Shown piece after piece: positions 7,038 through 12,095 of a stretch of DNA of 12,095 nt. Within the stretch, counting starts at the first letter, position 1. Each line of letters starts with the position of its first letter. Origin of the DNA: Candidatus Dormiibacterota bacterium (GTDB taxonomy: Bacteria; Chloroflexota; Dormibacteria; UBA8260; Bog-877); the NCBI GenBank assembly GCA_003133485.1, contig PKXR01000178.1, positions 1-12,095 of the forward strand, given 5' to 3'. The notes below the pieces were generated by a model, which was given only the letters and a program-made list of their open reading frames with translations, was not told where the DNA came from and made no database searches. The position numbers and the translations under genes are program-made.

Positions 7038-7058
7038 TGGTGATGGCGACGCTCACCA
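7038..7058 (-). terminator. Short hairpin after the lipoprotein gene
   Basis: TGGTGA and TCACCA pair across a nine-base loop, 12 bases past the lipoprotein stop codon. The stem is only six base pairs and has no T-run, so it is a weak terminator candidate. Confidence 0.25.
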
Positions 7059-7069
7059 AAGCAGAGGGT

Positions 7070-7810
7070 TCAGGGAGCGGCGGCGTAAAGCTGGGGAGAA
7101 GCCGTAACCACGGTCGAGATCGGTCCGACGAGTCGGGTCGCCCTCGTCCACGTCATCACAGGCGAGAGCACGAAGGCACTGCACGTGAACAGAGCGGAAC
7201 CGGCAGGATTGTTAGTCCCCGCCCCAGAGACGTTTGTAATGCTAGGTATCGAGGCAACAGTCGGCTGACGGGAGGAGAAATAGATGGCGAGGCGATCACC
7301 GGCTCCAGCCACCAGGCAACCAGGCTGAGTGACGCTGAGTCCCATTGACCCGAACATTACGATGACTGCCTTTGACCGCGGGGCGAGCGTCACCCCGGAC
7401 GCGGGGAGACTAGAGAAACTGGGGAGCATATCGGTGACCTGGGCCGATGCCGAGCCAGAGTCAAAGAAGTCCGTGTCGCTGGTGGCCGTGTCCGAGAGAT
7501 TGGGTAAAGTGATTGGGGGAACGAAAGTGCCCGAAGCATCCTCCAGCGCCAAGGATGTTGGGAACCCGGGCAAGTGACAGACCGTCGAGGAGACGTTCGT
7601 CAACGTGATCCCCTCCATGATCTGCGACATTGCTGGGAGGTCTGTCCAAACCTGACCGCTCACTTGGGAGGCGCCGCATGAGGAGGTCGGCGTTGTCGCC
7701 GGGGTCGGGCTGGGTGAGTACCTCGGCACGGCGGTGCCACAGGCCGCCACCAGGGTGGCTCCGCCCAGCAGGCTGATCGCCACTACCAACACCGCTACCC
7801 GGCCTGGCAC
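7070..7810 (-). CDS. Secreted lipoprotein with a DUF4232-like domain
   Basis: 246-aa predicted lipoprotein. From the GTG at 7810 the N-terminus is a short basic-hydrophobic signal ending in LVAAC, so Cys24 is the expected lipidation site. A Pro/Thr/Ser linker (29-44) follows. The mature domain starts at Cys45 and carries ITLTNVSSTVCHLPGFPTSLAL (68-89), the hallmark of DUF4232, where Cys45 and Cys78 would form a disulfide. A second Cys pair lies in QPGCLVAG and LFTCSAF near the C-terminus. Such proteins sit on the outer face of the membrane in actinobacteria, and their role is unknown. The GTG is chosen because GGAGGA lies eight bases upstream; the ATG at 7873 has no such site and would add 21 residues before the signal. 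It is followed by repeat copy A and the membrane protein. Confidence 0.82.
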   Translation of the reverse strand: MPGRVAVLVVAISLLGGATLVAACGTAVPRYSPSPTPATTPTSSCGASQVSGQVWTDLPAMSQIMEGITLTNVSSTVCHLPGFPTSLALEDASGTFVPPITLPNLSDTATSDTDFFDSGSASAQVTDMLPSFSSLPASGVTLAPRSKAVIVMFGSMGLSVTQPGCLVAGAGDRLAIYFSSRQPTVASIPSITNVSGAGTNNPAGSALFTCSAFVLSPVMTWTRATRLVGPISTVVTASPQLYAAAP

Positions 7811-7818
7811 GTGAAGCT

Positions 7819-7824
7819 TCCTCC
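7819..7824 (-). promoter_or_regulatory. Shine-Dalgarno GGAGGA that decides the lipoprotein start
   Basis: GGAGGA on the minus strand is eight bases before GTG at 7810. Using this start gives a compact lipoprotein signal with LVAAC ending at residue 24. The longer reading from 7873 lacks any ribosome-binding site. Confidence 0.7.
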
Positions 7825-8034
7825 GTTCTGAATCCGTTCCCCGACAACACGAAAGACGTGGTGAGCCCGCCATACGTTACGGGTCGCGGCGCTCTGAGCT
7901 GAGCAGGGCGAAGTGGTGGCCAAGCAGCCCTCTAATGCTCTCGGCCCTGCCCGGACGTGGCGCTCGTTGGCAAAGTACAGATCTCGCGGTGACTTCCGCC
8001 AATCGCTGCTAGGCATCGCTGTGTGAGGTCTGGG

Positions 8035-8112
8035 GTAAGTCCGCCATGTCCTGCCTGGGCGAGTCTACCACCAGCTTTCGCGACCACTAGCGGCTGCGGT
8101 TCATCTGTGTCC
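8035..8112 (-). repeat. 78-bp diverged direct repeat, copy B, inside a 60-codon open frame
   Basis: This copy matches 6920-6997. On the minus strand it is open from an ATG at 8114 to a stop at 7932. The start of that frame is MDTDEPQPLVVAKAGGRLAQ, followed by AGHGGLTPDL. The ATG lies 11 bases after the stop of the gene at 8126-8941, with no clear ribosome-binding site. It could be a small gene, the surviving piece of a larger one, or a repeated element that accompanies genes here. No family was recognised. Confidence 0.85.
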
Positions 8113-8125
8113 ATGTCGGTACGGC

Positions 8126-8941
8126 TCAGCTTCGTGGCACCTCACGCTTGTCCTTCTCTGGCCAGTAGACCTCGAACTCTTGGTACCAAGGGCCTGTCGC
8201 CAGTCTGTTGAGCCTGGCGGTGAGGAGGTGTAGGTGCCTCGGCGCAGCTGCAACTAGGAAGAGTCTGGTAGTCCCGCGCGAGGCCCGGACAGCGGCTATC
8301 GGCTGGACTCCAGCTATCTCCTGTGCGAGCTCGGCCAACCGGCGCCTTGCCTGCTCCACCACAGGGGCTGAGCGGTCGGCATGATGGTAGATGACCAGCG
8401 ATTGGCCTCGGGCAGCGAATGCAGCCAGCTCATCAAGGTAGGCGTGCTTGACTGCCTTCGTCCTGGTTCGAGCGACGCCGTGGCTGACTTTGCGAATGCC
8501 GTTGTCGGGATCAGCAAAGATGAGGTCGCAGCGGGAGGTCGCGGCCAGCGCGCCCTGGAGCCACGCCTCCCGGTAGCGGAGCCGACCCGCTGAACCGCCA
8601 GACAGCACCTGGCCAAAGTCGAGCGGCTCGCTGTAGGTCTTAGCCCCGACTGGCAGAACTCCCGCTGCCACCAGCGCTGCTGTGCTCCGCTGGGCGGACC
8701 GAACAACAACGGCGAGTCGGTCATAGAGGTCTGGATCGAGAGATCGAAACGCTTTCGCCCCAGCGTATTCCTCCCTCAGGTAAGCAATATGCTTGCCGTC
8801 GTCGTTGTGTGATTCGTCCTTGACCAGATACCAGACCACGCCCAACTTCAAGCCTGGCGAGCTATCGTCCCCTGCACACAGCTGGCGCAGTAGGCCGAAC
8901 TTTAGGTAATCGCCCAGGTCACCGGCGTAGCGGTTTTGCAC
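8126..8941 (-). CDS. Conserved protein with DPDNG motif, possibly enzymatic
   Basis: 271-aa soluble protein that begins MQNRYAGDLGDYLKFGLLRQL, an N-terminus I associate with a widespread uncharacterised family. Other segments that look conserved are GVVWYLVKDESHNDDGKHIAYL (34-55), CDLIFADPDNGI (138-149), and GQSLVIYHHADRS (179-191). A strand followed by DPDNG resembles the motif-IV loop (D-P-P-x) of adenine or cytosine methyltransferases, but the second Pro is Asp and no glycine-rich AdoMet loop was seen, so methyltransferase activity is only a hypothesis; a hydrolase or nuclease fold is equally possible. The start is GTG, seven bases after the stop of the HTH gene, which implies translational coupling and a shared operon with the Abi_C gene further upstream. 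Confidence 0.85.
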   Translation of the reverse strand: MQNRYAGDLGDYLKFGLLRQLCAGDDSSPGLKLGVVWYLVKDESHNDDGKHIAYLREEYAGAKAFRSLDPDLYDRLAVVVRSAQRSTAALVAAGVLPVGAKTYSEPLDFGQVLSGGSAGRLRYREAWLQGALAATSRCDLIFADPDNGIRKVSHGVARTRTKAVKHAYLDELAAFAARGQSLVIYHHADRSAPVVEQARRRLAELAQEIAGVQPIAAVRASRGTTRLFLVAAAPRHLHLLTARLNRLATGPWYQEFEVYWPEKDKREVPRS

Positions 8942-8948
8942 CTGTCGT

Positions 8949-9116
8949 CTACCAGCTGCGCTTGTACTCGTTGGCCTCGATGAACTCCTCGAGCGCCCGT
9001 GGAGCGACTCGGATTAGCCGCCCAATCCGCACCGACTTGATCTGTCCTGAGGCGACAAGCGTGTAGGCTGTCCCGCGACTTACGCGCAACCCGGCAGCTA
9101 CTTCCTGAACGGTCAT
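8949..9116 (-). CDS. Small excisionase-type helix-turn-helix protein
   Basis: 55-aa DNA-binding protein of the HTH_17/excisionase (MerR-like winged helix) type. MTVQEVAAGLRVSRGTAYTL (1-20) is the helix-turn-helix, SGQIKSVRIGRLIRV (23-37) the wing, and APRALEEFIEAN (38-49) the closing helix. Family members direct excision of integrated elements or regulate neighbouring genes. The ATG at 9116 has GGAG eight bases upstream. An upstream in-frame TTG at 9155 would add 13 residues unrelated to the domain. It sits 57 bases after the Abi_C gene and seven bases before the DPDNG gene, so all three are probably transcribed together. No intact integrase is in the window, so a regulatory role in the operon is at least as likely as excision. 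Confidence 0.85.
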   Translation of the reverse strand: MTVQEVAAGLRVSRGTAYTLVASGQIKSVRIGRLIRVAPRALEEFIEANEYKRSW

Positions 9117-9173
9117 CGCGACGGCTCCATCAGATGTCCTCTCGCCGGCTGCCAACCAGCGCTCTCGGTAGGC

Positions 9174-9998
9174 TCACGGGACTTGAGCCTTCCGAGTCTG
9201 CCAAGTCTCAAGGACGAATTCTGTGAGTGTGCGGCTGGCGTTACAAGCCAGTCTTGCGTGCCGTTCCAGGGCAGGACTGGTCTTGCTGCGACCATGCCCC
9301 AAGCCAAGCTCATCGCGGAGTTCGGCTAAGCTCTGAACCATCGTAGCCAAGTTCTGAAGAACCCTCTGAGACGCTTGACTTCCCTTCGCGCTGTTGGGAA
9401 CGGAGGTGCGGCTGATCGCCAGAGCATTGGCCGCAGCCTTATAAAGCTCGAGCAGCTTCGCCGCCTTCGCATAAGGCAGTCCGTAATCGTCGAGGACAAG
9501 CTTGCAGACGCTCTCAGCGAGTTCTTTCGCCGATCCAATCGCCGCGGCCGGGTCTTCCCGGACTCCGCCTGCCATCCTGGTCAAATGTTCCTCTAGAACG
9601 GCCGTATTGGTCAGGCTTGAGAACGCGGCCAGATCGAAACTCAGGCTCGGAGAGGAGATTAAGTTCCCCTCCTCGTCGATCGGCGCTTCGTCCCGGCGCA
9701 GACTGGCCACGAGCGGTCTGGGTCCACTCGGGAGTCGACCATGGCTGTCGCGAGTGCACCAAGACTCGATTGCCTCCAGATAGGTGTAGAGCAGCCGCTT
9801 CTGTTGCTCTGGGTCAGAAAGATCGATGAGCGCGTGATATTGCCCGACCAAGGCTCTGCGTTGCCCGAAGTCAGGCGACTCGAAGGTGGCGTCTGGTGTA
9901 AAGCCCTCACCCTCAAACGCCTGGGCGATTTCTCTCAGAGTGCTGCACTCAGTGGCGAATTCAGCGAACTTTGCTTGCGTTCGCTTGGAGATTTTCAT
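9174..9998 (-). CDS. Abortive-infection family protein (Abi_C domain, HEPN-type)
   Basis: 274-aa cytoplasmic protein. Residues 1-85 are a helical N-terminal domain (FTPDATFESPDFGQRRALVGQYHAL at 33-57). The C-terminal 130 residues match the Abi_C pattern: DPAAAIGSAKELAESVCKLVLDDYG (149-173), a helical centre, LAELRDELGLGHGRS (224-238) and RHARLACNASRTLTEFVL (246-263). R228 and H235 are six residues apart, fitting the R-x4-6-H signature of HEPN ribonucleases, a group to which several abortive-infection toxins belong. By family knowledge it would cleave RNA on phage infection and stop growth. The start is ATG at 9998. It leads a three-gene minus-strand set with the HTH and DPDNG genes and is divergent from a toxin-antitoxin-like pair. 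Residues around 120-150 (SFDLAAFSSLTNTAVLEEHL) link the domains. Confidence 0.82.
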   Translation of the reverse strand: MKISKRTQAKFAEFATECSTLREIAQAFEGEGFTPDATFESPDFGQRRALVGQYHALIDLSDPEQQKRLLYTYLEAIESWCTRDSHGRLPSGPRPLVASLRRDEAPIDEEGNLISSPSLSFDLAAFSSLTNTAVLEEHLTRMAGGVREDPAAAIGSAKELAESVCKLVLDDYGLPYAKAAKLLELYKAAANALAISRTSVPNSAKGSQASQRVLQNLATMVQSLAELRDELGLGHGRSKTSPALERHARLACNASRTLTEFVLETWQTRKAQVP

Positions 9999-10296
9999 CC
10001 TAGGCGAGCCTTGTGAGTCGTCCTAACGCGACTGACGCATCCACCGCGTTCCGACACTGTACTGCGGTCTGGCCTGTGCATCTGCAAGACTGCAGCAGGG
10101 CTGGGATTGTTGCGTCCGGGGATCTCACTCTAACGTTGACCGTGCCGATGGCACCCCAGTTCCGGTCGGTCACTCCCAGCCGCCGCCATATTGGGCTGAT
10201 GCCAAAGTTCCCGACCTTCCGATGGGGGGGCGACTGAGGCACCAGTCACTCCAGGAGGTAGGGAGATAGCGACCGCCCAGACCCGATACTAGGCAG
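9999..10296. promoter_or_regulatory. Divergent control region between the Abi_C set and the Xre-ImmA gene
   Basis: A 298-base gap separates two divergent starts. It contains the perfect inverted repeat GTGCC-GAT-GGCAC (10142-10154), directly after TTGACC (10136-10141), and an unused strong Shine-Dalgarno-like AGGAGGT (10253-10259) followed by a stop in the downstream frame. Two DNA-binding proteins are encoded on the flanks, so the palindrome is a candidate operator. Frames of 74-80 codons overlap here on both strands but carry no recognisable domain. Confidence 0.35.
10285..10290 (+). promoter_or_regulatory. -10 box GATACT for a leaderless start
   Basis: GATACT (four of six consensus bases) ends six bases before ATG 10297, the same geometry as at 5635-5647. 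No good -35 box is visible 16-18 bases upstream, and no ribosome-binding site lies at a normal distance. A leaderless transcript is the simplest reading, with moderate support. Confidence 0.35.
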
Positions 10297-11463
10297 ATGG
10301 CCACCCCTCAAACCCAGATTGAAGTGGCGGTGAGCCCCCCGGTCCTCCGTTGGGCTAGGGAGTCAGCAGGGGTCAGCCGCAGCGAAGCGGCTGCCCACGT
10401 CCACCTGCCTGAAGAGGTTCTGAGCGCCTGGGAGGGAGGGCTACAGAAGCCGTCCCTCCACCACCTGCGCAATTTGGCAGGTTTCTACGCGCGCCCTCTC
10501 GCGGCTCTGCTCCTACCCGAGCCGCCCAGTGCCCCTCCCCTGCCGGTGGACTTCCGCCGTGGTCAGGGTGATAGATCAGTAAGGCTTGGGCGAAAGACCA
10601 GACTGGCCCTTCGCACCTCCAACCGGCTGCAGGTAGCGGCCGCGGAGCTGGCCGAGGTCCCGCAGTTCCCGGTGGGAGTGGCGACTATCGCTGACAACGT
10701 AGACGAAGCGGCGCGCCGAGAGCGCGGCCACCTAGGTATCGACCTTCACCAACAGATCGTTTGGGAGGACAACTACGCAGCCCTGCGCGCCTGGCGCGAA
10801 GCCGTTCAAGATCGCGGAGCCTTCGTCTTTCAGCTTCCCATGCCCTCGAAGGAGCTACGTGGGTTCTCGCTCTCGCAGACATCGCCACCGGTGATCGTCT
10901 TCAGCTCCTCTGACAGTCCGGCGGCTCGCATATTTACGCTGATCCACGAATACGGACACCTGCTGCTGGGCACGGGAGGCATGTGCCTCCCGGACACAGC
11001 ACCCGGCTCAGGTCGGTCAGTGATCGCCGAGGAGTCCTTCTGCAACAGCTTTGCTGGTGCTCTGCTGGTTCCAGTCGACGACCTACTGAGCTTCGTTGCT
11101 GCCCATTCTCCGATTGCCGATGACCTTGTACCACCCGACGAAGCCCTGACTCCAATGGCCAGTCGGTACAACGTGAGCCGGCAGGTCATCTGGTATCGCC
11201 TATTTGCCGCAGGCGTTGTGAGCGAATCCGTCTTTCGCGCAAAGTGGGCAGAGTGGCGCGGGCGGCCGGCACCGAAGCCCTCGTCCGGCGGCAAAGGCCG
11301 CACCTCCGCAGAACGAGCGATGGCTCAATATGGATCCAGTTTTGTGGGCGTTGTTCTAACCGCCCATGAATCTGGAAGACTTAGCACCAGCGACGCACTC
11401 GATTACCTTTCCATTCACACCCGCCACTGGGCTGAGCTCACGCACCTTGCGGGCGTTGCCTAG
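10297..11463 (+). CDS. Xre-family HTH / ImmA-IrrE metallopeptidase (COG2856/DUF955 type)
   Basis: 388-aa cytoplasmic protein. Residues 13-65 form an Xre-like helix-turn-helix (WARESAGVSRSEAAAHVHLP, then LSAWEGGLQKPSLHHLRNLA). The zinc-peptidase domain covers about 150-300 with the HExxH motif as HEYGH (217-221) after RIFTLI, and the downstream glutamate/asparagine helix EESFCNSFAGALLVP (245-259), the usual third-ligand region of ImmA/IrrE enzymes. Members cleave or control a partner protein, such as a phage repressor or a toxin. About 90 C-terminal residues after the peptidase domain end in LSIHTRHWAELTHL. The next gene begins ten bases after its stop and encodes a PIN-like protein; Xre-ImmA/PIN-like pairs are a known predicted toxin-antitoxin arrangement, in which this protein would be the antitoxin and autoregulator. 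The start is ATG, probably leaderless. Confidence 0.92.
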   Translation: MATPQTQIEVAVSPPVLRWARESAGVSRSEAAAHVHLPEEVLSAWEGGLQKPSLHHLRNLAGFYARPLAALLLPEPPSAPPLPVDFRRGQGDRSVRLGRKTRLALRTSNRLQVAAAELAEVPQFPVGVATIADNVDEAARRERGHLGIDLHQQIVWEDNYAALRAWREAVQDRGAFVFQLPMPSKELRGFSLSQTSPPVIVFSSSDSPAARIFTLIHEYGHLLLGTGGMCLPDTAPGSGRSVIAEESFCNSFAGALLVPVDDLLSFVAAHSPIADDLVPPDEALTPMASRYNVSRQVIWYRLFAAGVVSESVFRAKWAEWRGRPAPKPSSGGKGRTSAERAMAQYGSSFVGVVLTAHESGRLSTSDALDYLSIHTRHWAELTHLAGVA

Positions 11464-11469
11464 GAAGGG
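11463..11469 (+). promoter_or_regulatory. Ribosome-binding site GGAAGGG that fixes the PIN gene start
   Basis: The site begins on the last base of the TAG stop codon of the metallopeptidase gene and lies four bases before GTG 11474. This favours a coupled start at GTG over the in-frame ATG at 11366, which would lie inside the upstream gene and add 36 residues that match no PIN domain. Confidence 0.6.
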
Positions 11470-11473
11470 CATC

Positions 11474-11989
11474 GTGGAGGAGTTGGGTGAGGCTACTCGC
11501 TTCTACTCGATAGATACTAGCGCCCTCATTGACCTCAAGCGACTGTATCCCCGTGTGACCTTCCCTGGGCTATGGGAGCGTATCGAGGTGATGGTCGGGG
11601 ACGGGCGACTTATCGCGGCGGCGGAAGTCCTAGCCGAACTCGAACAGAAGGATGATGACCTTGTCCACTGGGCGAGAGGTCAAACGCGGCTTTTTGTTCC
11701 GTGGAGTAGTGAACTCGTAGAAGCGGCTCAAGACGTGATTCGGCGATTTCCGGGCATCTGTGATCCCAACAAGACCATCCCGGACGCAGATCCATTTGTG
11801 ATCGCGGCCGCATGGCTGGCTTCCCAGGAGCCGACGACGGACCTATTTGCTGCTGGCACCAAGTGGGCTGTTGTCACTACCGAGAGGTCCATCCAGGGAG
11901 TTCGCATTCCTGGTGTATGTAACGCAGTCGGGCTCGAATGCCTGGACCTGCGGAACTTCTTCGAGTACGAAGGGTGGGTGTTGCACTGA
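11474..11989 (+). CDS. PIN-like DUF4411-type protein, predicted ribonuclease toxin
   Basis: 171-aa protein from GTG. The PIN-like acidic residues are visible: D14 in FYSIDTSALIDLK, E51/E55 in AAAEVLAELEQKDDD, and D104/D106 in PDADPFVIAAAW, followed by the VVTTERS strand (about 134-140). The opening 'YSIDTSaLIDL' and 'DADPFVIA' are typical of DUF4411 proteins, which are usually encoded next to an Xre-ImmA/IrrE gene. It would be a Mg2+-dependent ribonuclease held in check by the upstream protein. An in-frame ATG at 11366 would give a 207-aa protein, but its extra residues come from DNA coding for the upstream protein's C-terminus, so GTG with its ribosome-binding site is preferred. All expected acidic residues are present, so it looks intact. 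Confidence 0.88.
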   Translation: MEELGEATRFYSIDTSALIDLKRLYPRVTFPGLWERIEVMVGDGRLIAAAEVLAELEQKDDDLVHWARGQTRLFVPWSSELVEAAQDVIRRFPGICDPNKTIPDADPFVIAAAWLASQEPTTDLFAAGTKWAVVTTERSIQGVRIPGVCNAVGLECLDLRNFFEYEGWVLH

Positions 11990-12066
11990 GCGAGTCACGT
12001 TGCTCCCCTGCTTAGCGTCGCGCACTGTGGAAACGAATTGCCGTGGCTGCCTGGGATCTTTGAAGA

Positions 12067-12092
12067 GGTGGCGGTTGACCTTCTAGGCCACC
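12067..12092 (+). terminator. Hairpin downstream of the PIN gene
   Basis: GGTGGC (12067-12072) pairs with GCCACC (12087-12092) across a 14-base loop. The stem can be lengthened with one bulge to GAGGTGGC / GCCACCCTC. It lies 78 bases after the PIN stop at the edge of the window, so any T-run beyond cannot be seen. Confidence 0.3.
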
Positions 12093-12095
12093 CTC

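Noticed and set aside
10000..10242. Overlapping 74- and 80-codon frames in the divergent control region
   Set aside because: They lie on opposite strands of the same DNA, neither has a recognised domain, and the region is better explained as regulatory.
11366..11473. Longer PIN-gene start at ATG 11366 overlapping the metallopeptidase gene by 98 bases
   Set aside because: The added residues are a frame-shifted reading of the upstream gene's C-terminus and precede the conserved opening strand. GTG 11474 has a ribosome-binding site.
3069..12046. 13-base identity CGAATTGCCGTGG at about 3069 and 12033
   Set aside because: A 13-base match is expected about once by chance in a 12-kb window. The flanks do not match, so it is not an attachment-site pair.
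1..12095. CRISPR array, tRNA or rRNA genes
   Set aside because: No regularly spaced repeats and no tRNA T-arm-like sequence in a cloverleaf context were found. The only repeats are the two diverged pairs and the short operator-like ones.

Overview
The window is high-GC bacterial DNA with a patchy, low-density layout: well-formed genes are separated by long stretches holding degraded copies and relics. The organism looks like an actinobacterium. The evidence is a secreted CHAP protein with putative-Ig repeats and a DUF3558-like tail, a DUF4232-like lipoprotein, GTG/TTG/CTG starts, and two apparently leaderless starts with a -10 box six bases before the ATG. The GC level is moderate rather than Streptomyces-like, so a lineage such as Acidimicrobiia is possible; this is a guess. 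No rRNA, tRNA or CRISPR array was recognised.

Layout. (1) 60-290: a frameshifted copy of the 3' end of the gene at 4054-5094. (2) 537-2732 (-): a large secreted CHAP-domain protein that probably starts at a CTG. (3) 2733-4053: 1.3 kb without an intact gene. It holds a broken tyrosine-recombinase (integrase) relic at about 3100-3280, an operator-like cluster at 3713-3772 and tandem hairpins at 3996-4035. (4) 4054-5094 (-): a protein with uracil-DNA-glycosylase-like motifs. (5) 5270-5940 (+): two small unknown genes, the second with a TTGACA-type leaderless promoter. (6) 6076-7810 (-): a four-helix membrane protein and a lipoprotein, each preceded by a copy of the same 78-bp sequence. (7) 8126-9998 (-): a three-gene set of Abi_C/HEPN protein, small excisionase-type HTH protein, and a conserved protein with a DPDNG motif. 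(8) 10297-11989 (+): divergent from it, an Xre-ImmA/IrrE metallopeptidase followed by a PIN-like DUF4411-type protein.

The right-hand 4 kb reads as a defence or stress island. A predicted HEPN ribonuclease with two partners faces a predicted toxin-antitoxin pair (PIN nuclease with a DNA-binding metallopeptidase) across a 298-bp divergent control region. The integrase relic, the excisionase-type gene and the two sets of diverged duplicates (each about 84-85% identical by eye) indicate a region shaped by mobile elements and decay. The best candidate for an undescribed system is the Abi_C - HTH - DPDNG-protein gene set.
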